Positions 17,265-24,673 of a stretch of DNA of 49,274 bases are shown here, piece after piece (positions within the stretch are counted from its first letter, which is position 1; each line of letters opens with the position of its first letter). The notes under the pieces were generated by a model. The model was not told the origin of the DNA and did no database searches. It worked only from the letters and a program-made list of their open reading frames with translations. A program made the position numbers and the translations under genes. The stretch is from Candidatus Helicobacter avicola (GTDB lineage: Bacteria; Campylobacterota; Campylobacteria; Campylobacterales; Helicobacteraceae), in assembly GCA_019112865.1 (NCBI GenBank), contig DXIN01000029.1:1-49274 (forward strand), in the 5' to 3' direction.

Positions 17265-17317
17265 TTTACATTTATTGTAAAAAATATATTGACAAAATTT
17301 GTAAAAATTTTTATAAT
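17265..17317 (+). promoter_or_regulatory. Strong promoter with inverted repeats upstream of the HTH gene
   Basis: TTGACA (17289-17294) and TATAAT (17312-17317) are separated by 17 bases: both hexamers and the spacing match the sigma-70 consensus exactly, which is rare in this phylum. Overlapping it are two inverted repeats: TTTACA-N5-TGTAAA (17265-17281) upstream, and ACAAA-A-TTTGT (17292-17302) over the -35 and spacer. TTGTAAAA occurs in both. They are good candidate operators for the HTH protein encoded just downstream. The same gap must also serve holA on the other strand. Confidence 0.6.
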
Positions 17318-17350
17318 GGCACAAACATTCTAGCATTTGAGGATATAAAA

Positions 17351-17845
17351 ATGAATAAAACGCACAAAAAACTTTTGCGGGAAAAAATGAAAGGCTTAGG
17401 ACTGCATTTGGTAGATATTGCGGAGTTTTTGGATATTTCAAGACCCACAGCTTATAAGTTTATAGAATTATATGAATTGGGATATAAGGATAAGTTGGAT
17501 TCACATATTTTGGGACTTTTTGACTTTATCGACCAGACTCCAAATCTTACCAAACCAAAGGTGCTAGGCTATATCGTGGAACATATCACAAAGCTTGGCG
17601 AGCTAAAGACCAAAGAACAAACCATAAAAAATCTCATAGGCAAAAACAATCCCACAAAGGTGGAGTTTATCGGCAAAATCTGTAAAGAAAGCATTTTTGA
17701 ACCAATCTTAGAATATTTGCTTGAGTGTGAAAAGATTTTGCACACAAAGAGTGGCACTCGTAGGAAAAATCTAAATCAAGATGAGCTCAAAAAGATTGAG
17801 GCACTCAAAGTATTGTATGAAAACTTAGGGTTAAAACTTATCTAA
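17351..17845 (+). CDS. Helix-turn-helix protein of the accessory insert
   Basis: The 164-residue protein has an N-terminal helix-turn-helix (about residues 16-40: LHLVDIAEFLDISRPTAYKFIE), resembling MerR/XRE-type recognition helices, followed by about 120 mostly helical, Lys/Glu-rich residues I cannot assign to a family. It is probably a DNA-binding regulator of the module. GAGG lies eight bases before the ATG at 17351; the reading frame is open upstream, but those codons overlap the promoter. Next come a 12-codon ORF and the AAA/TOPRIM gene, 46 bases away on the same strand. Relatives of the flanking operon have no gene here, so it is accessory. Confidence 0.7.
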   Translation: MNKTHKKLLREKMKGLGLHLVDIAEFLDISRPTAYKFIELYELGYKDKLDSHILGLFDFIDQTPNLTKPKVLGYIVEHITKLGELKTKEQTIKNLIGKNNPTKVEFIGKICKESIFEPILEYLLECEKILHTKSGTRRKNLNQDELKKIEALKVLYENLGLKLI

Positions 17846-17856
17846 AAGGAGAAAAT

Positions 17857-17895
17857 ATGCAAAACACACAAAACACCACAAAGGAGCAACAATGA
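17857..17895 (+). CDS. Twelve-codon ORF coupled to the AAA/TOPRIM gene
   Basis: ATG at 17857 opens a frame of 12 codons (MQNTQNTTKEQQ) whose TGA overlaps the ATG of the next gene (ATGA at 17892-17895). It has its own strong AAGGAG five bases before its ATG. Inside it lies the AAGGAG that serves the downstream gene. It could be a translational coupling or leader peptide, or a remnant of a gene. Peptide function is unknown and its expression is inferred only from the ribosome binding site. Confidence 0.4.
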   Translation: MQNTQNTTKEQQ

Positions 17896-20372
17896 ACATC
17901 ACAAAAGTAACTTTTAAGGATTTTAGAAATTTAGGCTGTGCCAACTTGGCACCAGACAATGCAAATGGCTTGAGCAACGATCTCAAGCTAAATGGGGGGG
18001 GGTTAATAGTCCTCTTAGGTGCCAATAATGAAGGCAAAAGTAATGTGTTAGAGGGCTTAAGGAAACTTGGGAGATTCTATGAGAATAATGCCCTTGATAC
18101 AGAAGATAAGCCAAATTTTGTCAGGTATGAGAGTGGCTTACCAGAGATAGTCGCACACTTGGAGGATACGCTAGAGCAAGAGCATGATGACTTCGCGGAT
18201 AAAACCTATAACATCACTTTTACAAAGGGAGTGATTGAGAAAGGATTGGAAAATCATTCAGAGATTAGAGATGAGGCGACATATAAGGAGTTTTTGCAAA
18301 AACTTTTGGAGAGTGGTAAGTCAATAGTCTATGGAAAAGACCAAGAAGGCACACGAGATGAGATAAAGATTTTTATCCCAGAGCATAATTTTACATTGTG
18401 TTGTAGTGCGACAAATGGTGGGAAGTCTTTGCAATGCTTTTCTATCCTAGAAAAGAAAAGCTGTGAATCTATCAAGGATTTTGACAAAGCTATGGCATTG
18501 CGATGTGGGTTTGTAATCAATGGCTCTAAGGGTGCAGATGATGCGAGTGAGCTACGCGAATATCTCAAAAACCCAAAGCAACCAAACATACAAAAACATA
18601 CACTCACAATCTCTTTGGAAAAGGGCATAATACCTAGTGAGAATCTATCGCCAATCATTGAAAGAACTTCTTTTAACGAGCAGGTCACACGCATCGTAGA
18701 GTGGGGTAAAAACCTTGATTTTACCATGGCAAAACTAGAAAATAATGCTTGGAGCCGGATTGGGTGGGTTGGAGATGAGCTTGCAATACAATACAAAAGA
18801 GATATTGATTCCCTAGAATCAAAACTTTCTAGTAGTGATTATAAAACAATGCTAGATGTTTATCAGAGATTTTATACATTTTTTTATGGCGAGTCGTTTC
18901 AAGAATTGTTAGGAAAGGTAAAAAGATACTATTCTCAAGAACTTCAAAAAATGAATGTAGATATAGATTTGCAGTTACCCTCATCAAAAGAGCTAGAAAG
19001 CTACATTGAGTTTAATGAGAATTTTCCTAGAATTTACTACTATAAACAGCGTGAGCTAAAAGATAGTGATTTGGAAGTCAAGCCTGATAACTTTGAAAAT
19101 TCTGCATTTTTCAAGGCACTTTTTGCGATATTGGGTCCGGGATATAGCGAGAAAGTGAAGAAGGCATATGAACACCAAAGTAGCCAAGATTCGTATTTAG
19201 ACCCAACCGAAGGACTCATTAATGAACATATCAAAGAAAAAATCAACACGCGCTTTAATGAAATGTATTGCTTAGACCAAGATACCTATAGTTTTAAAAT
19301 AAAGCTTTCAGAAACGAAAATTTCTTTTATAATGTCCAAAAATACCGAGCCCCTTGAACTCTCCAAGCAAAGCGTGGGGTTTAGGAAATTTTTTGCTTTG
19401 TTTTTTAACTTTCTCTATCAGACTAAACACAACAAAGGCGACATTGTGCTTATCGATGAAGCCGAATCCCATCTAAGCGTGCCAGCTCAAAAGGACTTTA
19501 GGAAGTTTTTAAAAGATTTTGGACAAAATCAAGGCATTACCTTTATCATCGCCACGCATTCGCCCTATATGCTTGATAGTGATTATCTTGATGAGATTAG
19601 GATTGTGAAAAATCTTAGCACGCAAGATACAGATTCTAAAGACACAGATTCTCAAAGCCATAAAGGTGCAGCGATTATTAATGATTTTTCGGTGATTTCT
19701 GAAGAGGGTGCTGATACATTGCGTGAGATTCGCAAGGCTTTAGGCACAAACTTCGCACCAGAGGATAGGATAATCTTTGTAGAGGGCATTTCAGACTATA
19801 ATTACCTCACAGCCTTTAAAAATCTCTATGAGCAGGAAAAAGACACAAAGATAAATCTAGCCTTTTTGCCAATTGCTGGAGTGGGCAAGGGCGAGAATGG
19901 CGAGGGCTTTAGCGAAACCCAAAGACAAAAATGCAAGGCTATAATAGCGTTTGCCAAAACCTGCAAGATAGCCAATCCCACACTTTTGGTGGATAATGAC
20001 AAAGCAGGTCAAACCATGAAAGAAGGGGCAGAAAAGGAGTTTAAAAAAGAACTATCTGTTTTGAATCTCGCCGATTATGTCTGTGGAGCAAAAGAGAAAA
20101 AGGACGGAAGCAAGGATATAAAAGATATAGAATCTCTGTTTTCTAACGAGGATCGAGCAATGTTTGGCATATTCACAAGCGGTGAGATCGAAAAACACAA
20201 GGAGCAAAATACTTATCAAAGGGACACAATGAGCAAAAATATCGTAAGTCGCCGGATTAAATACAAGCTTATCAAAGAAGAGAATAAAGTAAGCGAGGCA
20301 ACCAAAGGAAACTTTTTCACGCTTTTAGAATCTCTGAAAAAATACGAGGATTCCGATAATCCTAACTCATAG
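17892..20372 (+). CDS. OLD-family AAA ATPase with TOPRIM nuclease domain, phase-variable
   Basis: The 826-residue product has an ABC/SMC-like ATPase head: Walker A GANNEGKS (43-50), a signature-like SVG at 494-496, Walker B IDEAE (D522, E523) and an H-loop THS (H556). A TOPRIM domain follows, with its acidic residue in FVEG (E631) and the DxD pair in LVDNDKAG (D701, D703). This order is that of OLD (overcoming lysogenization defect) nucleases, many of which act in phage defence. It is larger than classical OLD or GajA (about 550-600 residues as I recall); the extra sequence lies between Walker A and the signature. Codons 35-37 are GGG in a G9 run just before Walker A. No UvrD-like helicase is adjacent, so it is not Gabija. 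AAGGAG precedes the ATG; the last 11 bases overlap the convergent rnr end. Confidence 0.88.
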   Translation: MNITKVTFKDFRNLGCANLAPDNANGLSNDLKLNGGGLIVLLGANNEGKSNVLEGLRKLGRFYENNALDTEDKPNFVRYESGLPEIVAHLEDTLEQEHDDFADKTYNITFTKGVIEKGLENHSEIRDEATYKEFLQKLLESGKSIVYGKDQEGTRDEIKIFIPEHNFTLCCSATNGGKSLQCFSILEKKSCESIKDFDKAMALRCGFVINGSKGADDASELREYLKNPKQPNIQKHTLTISLEKGIIPSENLSPIIERTSFNEQVTRIVEWGKNLDFTMAKLENNAWSRIGWVGDELAIQYKRDIDSLESKLSSSDYKTMLDVYQRFYTFFYGESFQELLGKVKRYYSQELQKMNVDIDLQLPSSKELESYIEFNENFPRIYYYKQRELKDSDLEVKPDNFENSAFFKALFAILGPGYSEKVKKAYEHQSSQDSYLDPTEGLINEHIKEKINTRFNEMYCLDQDTYSFKIKLSETKISFIMSKNTEPLELSKQSVGFRKFFALFFNFLYQTKHNKGDIVLIDEAESHLSVPAQKDFRKFLKDFGQNQGITFIIATHSPYMLDSDYLDEIRIVKNLSTQDTDSKDTDSQSHKGAAIINDFSVISEEGADTLREIRKALGTNFAPEDRIIFVEGISDYNYLTAFKNLYEQEKDTKINLAFLPIAGVGKGENGEGFSETQRQKCKAIIAFAKTCKIANPTLLVDNDKAGQTMKEGAEKEFKKELSVLNLADYVCGAKEKKDGSKDIKDIESLFSNEDRAMFGIFTSGEIEKHKEQNTYQRDTMSKNIVSRRIKYKLIKEENKVSEATKGNFFTLLESLKKYEDSDNPNS
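17994..18002 (+). repeat. G9 homopolymer, candidate phase-variation tract
   Basis: Nine consecutive G encode Gly35-Gly37 of the AAA/TOPRIM protein. With G9 the frame is open through 20372. With G8 the next codon is TAA. With G10 the frame reads nine codons and stops at the TAA in CCAATAA, about 25 bases downstream. It is the only G or C run of eight or more I found in the window, and poly-G tracts of this length are classic slippage switches in Campylobacter and Helicobacter. Confidence 0.8.
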
Positions 20373-22767
20373 CCTTACACCCCAACGCCACCCCATAAAT
20401 CTCACGCTTTATGAGGTCTGCGCCGGTGAGGCACACACGCAAAGTGGCAAACTTCTCTAGCGAATTTGTAGAATCTATAAAATCCATAGTCCCCAAATCC
20501 GCACAATCTACCAAAATGTATGTATGTGGGATTAAATCTAGCGCAAGGGTGCGCACAAACCCATCATCGTGGTGATAATCATCAAGCACTATTGCCTCAC
20601 ACACAAGAGGCTTTTTGCTCGGCGATTTTTGCCTAGCAAGGAGACTTAGCACATAGCGCACGCTTTTTAAATCATTAAACTCCCGCTCTAGGTGGCTTAT
20701 GCTCTTTTGCTTGAGATTGAGCTCTTGGGCGACACTCTCCATATTTGCACAGAGGTATTCTAACTCCTTAGAGTCGCGCAGGAGGGATTTTAGGATTCTA
20801 TGCACGCACAGGTCGCTATATCGGCGTATTGGCGAGGTAAAATGCGTATAGAGGCTAAAACCTAGCCCAAAATGCCCTGTAGGCGTGGCACTATAACATG
20901 CCTTGGCAAAAGAGCGAATGATAAGTGTGTCGATAATCTGCGCGAATTGTTCACCCCTCTCTCTCGCCCAGCTCTGAATCTCCCCTATCTGTGTGCGCAG
21001 ATCCCCACGCACAATCGGCGCGCCCAGCTCCTGCATATCGTATAAAAGCTGTGAGATCTTGCTCTCTTTGGGTGGTTGGTGGATTCTATAAAGTCCGATA
21101 GGTGCGTGTGTATGGAGCATTTGTGCCGCTGCGATATTGGCTAGGAGCATAGATTCTTCAATGATATGATGAGCGAGGGAGGACTGCTCCAGGCTTATGT
21201 GCGTTACTTTGCCTAGTGAATCTAAATGTATCTGCACATCGGGGCTGTGGAGATCGTAGCCGCTGCGCAGGCGATTAGCACGGAGTTTGCGCACCTGTGG
21301 GATATAGGATTTGAGCCATTGCAAGGATTGTGGCAGACTATCGCGATCTAGGAGAGAATCCAAGCTATCATAGTCTCTATGCTCGTGTGCCTTGATAATC
21401 CCCTCATAGAGCCTAGAATCTACCGCCTTGCCATCTTGTAGTGTGATCTCCCACACAAGCGCAAGACGCAAGCGATTTTTTTGTAATGAGCAAAGTCCGC
21501 TGGAGAGCTCAAAGGGCAGCATAGGCACGACACTATCGGGGAAATACACGCTAAAGCCCCGCTCCCGCGCTTCTTTGTCAAGTGCGCTATTTTTGCTCAC
21601 ATACTCACTCACATCAGCAATCGCTACATAGAGTTTTTGGGATTTGCAATCATAGTAAATCGCATCATCGTGGTCTTTAGCACCTTTGGGGTCGATGACA
21701 CAAAATCCCAAATGTGTGTAATCGCGTCTATGCGGATAATGTGCGCGCAATACGCGTGTGCCATAGCTTTGAGCAAGTAGTAGGCTCTGTGGTGTGAAAT
21801 CCTGCGCTATGGCGTATTGCTCAAGCACGATTTGTTTATCGATATGCGCGTCATCAAGCACGCCTAGCACCTTTTGAATCTCAAGTGAGCGCAAGTTGAT
21901 TGTGATGACACAATTTGGAGGGAGTGCGCGGAGGGATTTTTGTGAGGCTTTGGGGGTAAGTCTTTGTCCATTTTGTAAGCTAAAGGCGTATATTGTGCCT
22001 CTTTGCTGGAGCAGCACGCAGATAGCGAGATTTTCTCTCGTCTCTAGCACGCACACAAACCGCGCCACACTTTTGTAGCGCATCACACCCTTTCTCTTGC
22101 CTTGCTTGATAGATTCTATTTTGGCGAGGACGATATCGCCACTAAAGACATTGCGTGGGAGGTTTTTGATGATGAGGTCTTGGTGGTGGTTTGGGTGTAG
22201 GGGCGTGAGGAAGGATTTGCCTAGTGTGAGTTCTGTAATGCCGATAAGGAAGGTGGGCTTTAGCGCGACATATTGCTTGGATTGTGAATCTTGGCTTGTC
22301 TTTTTTGCGCTTTTACTTGATTTCTGCGTTCGGGTTTGGTCATTACCCTCAAGGTAACTCCCTGCACCCTCTCTTGAAAAACAAGTAAAATCATCAAAAA
22401 ATACTTCGCCACTTATCAGCTTTGTTGTGTGCAAATTTTCATTACTTGATTGTGTGGATTGTGAATCTTTCTTAGATTCTATTGCACTAGATTCTAAATT
22501 TTCAGTAGATTCTGAATTTACCTCTGAATCTTGTGCTCGGCTTGTCCCGGAAATTCTAGGATTGTGTGTAAGATTTGCTTGTTTTTGGAGCGAACCGAAC
22601 AAATCAAGCAAAGATTGCGTGCAAGCCGAATTTCCTTTATCGCTCAATACTGAATGCTTGTCTAACACCCCAAGTTTTTGCAACCTCTCAAATGCAGCCC
22701 TATGTGCCTTAGCAATACTCCCAACCGCACACCCTGCACTAATAGCGATGTAAAATTCAATCATCAA
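20362..22767 (-). CDS. rnr: Ribonuclease R family 3'-5' exoribonuclease
   Basis: RNase R degrades structured RNA processively from the 3' end. The 801-residue product has the RNB catalytic domain with the acidic cluster in IDPKGAKDHDDAIYY, then IADVSEYV, FPDSVVPMLPFELSSGLCSL and the end block FTSPIRRYSDLCVHR. An S1-like region follows. Between about residues 70 and 165 is a low-complexity Ser/Glu/Asp/Thr/Gln-rich stretch that contains a cluster of AGATTCT motifs and is unusual for the family. The start overlaps the metallophosphoesterase gene by 11 bases, and the end overlaps the inserted AAA/TOPRIM gene by 11 bases. In H. pylori and C. jejuni rnr lies beside holA; here 3.1 kb separates them. 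Confidence 0.93.
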   Translation of the reverse strand: MMIEFYIAISAGCAVGSIAKAHRAAFERLQKLGVLDKHSVLSDKGNSACTQSLLDLFGSLQKQANLTHNPRISGTSRAQDSEVNSESTENLESSAIESKKDSQSTQSSNENLHTTKLISGEVFFDDFTCFSREGAGSYLEGNDQTRTQKSSKSAKKTSQDSQSKQYVALKPTFLIGITELTLGKSFLTPLHPNHHQDLIIKNLPRNVFSGDIVLAKIESIKQGKRKGVMRYKSVARFVCVLETRENLAICVLLQQRGTIYAFSLQNGQRLTPKASQKSLRALPPNCVITINLRSLEIQKVLGVLDDAHIDKQIVLEQYAIAQDFTPQSLLLAQSYGTRVLRAHYPHRRDYTHLGFCVIDPKGAKDHDDAIYYDCKSQKLYVAIADVSEYVSKNSALDKEARERGFSVYFPDSVVPMLPFELSSGLCSLQKNRLRLALVWEITLQDGKAVDSRLYEGIIKAHEHRDYDSLDSLLDRDSLPQSLQWLKSYIPQVRKLRANRLRSGYDLHSPDVQIHLDSLGKVTHISLEQSSLAHHIIEESMLLANIAAAQMLHTHAPIGLYRIHQPPKESKISQLLYDMQELGAPIVRGDLRTQIGEIQSWARERGEQFAQIIDTLIIRSFAKACYSATPTGHFGLGFSLYTHFTSPIRRYSDLCVHRILKSLLRDSKELEYLCANMESVAQELNLKQKSISHLEREFNDLKSVRYVLSLLARQKSPSKKPLVCEAIVLDDYHHDDGFVRTLALDLIPHTYILVDCADLGTMDFIDSTNSLEKFATLRVCLTGADLIKREIYGVALGCKAMS
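22474..22513. repeat. Three AGATTCT heptamers clustered inside rnr
   Basis: AGATTCT occurs at 22474-22480, 22489-22495 and 22507-22513. This is the densest cluster of a heptamer found throughout the window (about 115 copies on both strands). On the minus (coding) strand it reads AGAATCT and helps encode the Glu-Ser/Asn-Leu pairs of the rnr low-complexity region. Confidence 0.85.
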
Positions 22768-23443
22768 AACTTCTTTTTTTTCTATGTGAGTGTAAAATCT
22801 CTCCTAATGTGCGGGGAATAAAACCGAGCTTCTCGCAGCTGACATTGATACAAAAATCATTACCACTTTCTTTGGAATGCAAATGCCCATGGATATTGAG
22901 CGAACATTGTGCGAGTTTGAAAGTCTCATCTAAGATGTCGCGTGCGTGGGCAAACCTATCGCGTGCCTTGCGATTAAACACCGGAAAATGCGAAAACATA
23001 ATCCGCTCACCTTCTATATCACGAACAACAGCGTTGAGATAGATATTTTTTAAAGCTTCTTTGCCAAATTTTTGTTTGAGATAGTCTTTGATAAGGCGAG
23101 ATTCTGGAATCTGCAAATGGAGTTTTTTGCACACACTCCAATGCTTTAATCCATTGACATATTCGTATTTACCAATGTCGTTGTTACCTACGATAAGGAG
23201 CTTGGTGCCATTGAGCTTTTTGAGCACTTTGTATCCACTGCCAAAGTATAAATCACCCAAATGCCAAATCGTATCCTTGGGACTTAGAGCGTTATTCCAC
23301 ATTGCCACGCTAAATTCATCAAAATCCTTAAATCCATGGAGTAGCGCGCTCTTAGCCCTTATGGGTTCTTTGAGCAGTGCGGCTTGATGCCCAAAGTGTG
23401 AATCTGAAATCAAAAAGGTATCTTTTGAGATGAAATACGACAC
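22757..23443 (-). CDS. Calcineurin-like metallophosphoesterase
   Basis: The 228-residue cytosolic protein has the metallophosphoesterase motifs in order: ISDSHFGH (metal ligands), HLGDLYFG, GNND, MFSHFPVF and the terminal HGHLHS. These give the two-metal site used on phosphodiesters or phosphomonoesters. The substrate is unknown. Such proteins are often labelled phosphoesterase or YfcE-like, but the match is at family level only. Its stop lies inside the rnr start, so translation of rnr may be coupled to it and a link with RNA turnover is possible. No signal peptide is seen. Confidence 0.85.
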   Translation of the reverse strand: MSYFISKDTFLISDSHFGHQAALLKEPIRAKSALLHGFKDFDEFSVAMWNNALSPKDTIWHLGDLYFGSGYKVLKKLNGTKLLIVGNNDIGKYEYVNGLKHWSVCKKLHLQIPESRLIKDYLKQKFGKEALKNIYLNAVVRDIEGERIMFSHFPVFNRKARDRFAHARDILDETFKLAQCSLNIHGHLHSKESGNDFCINVSCEKLGFIPRTLGEILHSHRKKRSFDD

Positions 23444-23576
23444 ACGCGACCTTAGTGAAAAATTTGGCTAGGATTGTATAGCAAGTTGGCTAAAAGCTTA
23501 CTAAGATTTTAGCCATGCTCGCACCACCAAAATGGCATAATGATAGCGGTGCGATCATAGGAGAAGGAAATGTGCC

Positions 23577-24104
23577 TTAGCGTAAGCTAAGAGCGACATT
23601 GATTTTTACAGAATTACTCATAATCGCATAGCTCTCCATTCCAAAATCTTTTTTGACATCGACTTTGCCTTTGAGAGTGAGTGTGTAGCCACTTGGAGTA
23701 GATTCTAGAGTGCTAGAAAGGCTAATTTCTTTAGATACGCCATGCATTTCAAGTGTGCCGACAACTTCCCCTGTGGTGTCTGTGAGCTTTTTGTATTCTT
23801 TCATTACAAAGGTGATGTAGGGAAACTTTTGGCTATCTATGAGTGTCGCACCCCTGATATGCTCATCTCGTGTGTCATTCCCGCTCTGCACAGAATCCAC
23901 CACGACTTTGCCATTTAGGGCAGTTATGGCATTATCCTCTATGCTTATCTTGCCCTCATAGTCGCTAAATGCTCCCTCCACACCTACTGCTAGGAATTTA
24001 CTCCCCTCAAAACCCACTTTGGATTGGGATTTGTCTATTGTGTAATCTTTTGCGCCCAAAAGGCTAAGAGTGGCGATTAATATGCCCATCGCTGCTATTT
24101 TCAT
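23577..24104 (-). CDS. YceI family periplasmic lipid-binding protein
   Basis: The product (175 residues) has a signal peptide (KIAAMGILIATLSLLGAKD) and a lipocalin-like YceI beta barrel: YTIDKSQSKVGFEGSKF, NALNGKVVVDS-like strand, DTRDEHIRGATLIDSQKFPYITF and LEMHGVSKEISL. YceI proteins bind long isoprenoid or lipid chains such as polyprenols; the ligand here is unknown. AAGGAG precedes the ATG. The start overlaps the end of the marR gene by about 40 bases in another frame, so the two are coexpressed and marR probably controls this operon. Confidence 0.92.
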   Translation of the reverse strand: MKIAAMGILIATLSLLGAKDYTIDKSQSKVGFEGSKFLAVGVEGAFSDYEGKISIEDNAITALNGKVVVDSVQSGNDTRDEHIRGATLIDSQKFPYITFVMKEYKKLTDTTGEVVGTLEMHGVSKEISLSSTLESTPSGYTLTLKGKVDVKKDFGMESYAIMSNSVKINVALSLR

Positions 24105-24528
24105 CGGATCTCCTTATTAAGAAATTTTGGTAAATATCTTCTAGGATTTTCTGCAGTGCCTCATAGTCCTCATTACACAAAAACCCCAAGATTTCTCTTT
24201 GACGTTTTTGCATCATTTGGTATAGCTCATTTGCGATGTTTTGCCCATTTGGCGTGAGAAATATCAGGTTTTCTTTGCGATTTTTTGGATTTTTGACGCG
24301 TTTTAGCAATTTTTTCTCCTCCAAATCGTCTATCATATTGACCACGATATTTTTATCCACGCGCAAAGTCTTGGCAAGCTGTGCTTGAGAGGGCTGCGAA
24401 TGCAGAGCGACAAATAAAATCCCGCACTGCCGCACGCTGACATTGTATGCTTCTACCACCTCTGTGAAGTCATTATATAATGTTGTGGCGAGTTGTGTCG
24501 CCAAAAAACCTAGAGAATGCTGCACCAT
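24064..24528 (-). CDS. MarR family transcriptional regulator
   Basis: The 154-residue protein has the winged-helix MarR fold: recognition segment PSQAQLAKTLRVDKNIVVNMIDDLEEKKLLKR, wing residues NPKNRKENLIFLTPNG, and dimerisation helices at both ends. Cys36 (VRQCGIL) and one other Cys could sense oxidation, by analogy with OhrR-type MarR proteins, but the positions do not match the OhrR sensor Cys, so this is speculation. The ATG at 24528 has AAAGGAG five bases upstream; codons before it lack a site. The yceI gene overlaps its end. A 22-base palindrome lies just upstream, between this gene and bcp. Confidence 0.85.
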   Translation of the reverse strand: MVQHSLGFLATQLATTLYNDFTEVVEAYNVSVRQCGILFVALHSQPSQAQLAKTLRVDKNIVVNMIDDLEEKKLLKRVKNPKNRKENLIFLTPNGQNIANELYQMMQKRQREILGFLCNEDYEALQKILEDIYQNFLIRRSDENSSDGHINRHS

Positions 24529-24546
24529 AGAATCTCCTTTCAGATA

Positions 24547-24568
24547 CATATAATAATTATATTATATG
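24547..24568. promoter_or_regulatory. Palindromic candidate MarR operator
   Basis: CATATAAT and ATTATATG form perfect 8-base arms around AATTAT, giving a 22-base palindrome 19 bases upstream of the marR start and 106 upstream of bcp. MarR proteins bind AT-rich palindromes of this size, so autoregulation is plausible. It also contains -10-like hexamers on both strands. Confidence 0.5.
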
Positions 24569-24673
24569 CAAAACATATTTTATATAAAAAATATAAATGA
24601 AGTGATGTTGTCGTAAGAATTATATACTATATTTTTTGTAGAATGCTGGGTGCATTTTTACAAAGGAGTTTAT

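Noticed and set aside
17249-17350. Longer start for the HTH gene, at 17249
   Set aside because: The added codons would overlap the promoter and operators, read through AT-rich sequence and lack a ribosome binding site; ATG 17351 has GAGG at proper spacing.
19640-19660. Tandem repeat in the nuclease linker as a second phase-variable repeat
   Set aside because: It holds only two imperfect copies of an ACAGATTCT-type unit; its sequence is explained by the window-wide heptamer.
17892-20372. Calling the AAA/TOPRIM gene Gabija (gajA) or PARIS
   Set aside because: Gabija needs an adjacent UvrD-type helicase, and PARIS has separate ATPase and TOPRIM proteins. Here the ATPase and TOPRIM are fused and the only partner is a helix-turn-helix gene.
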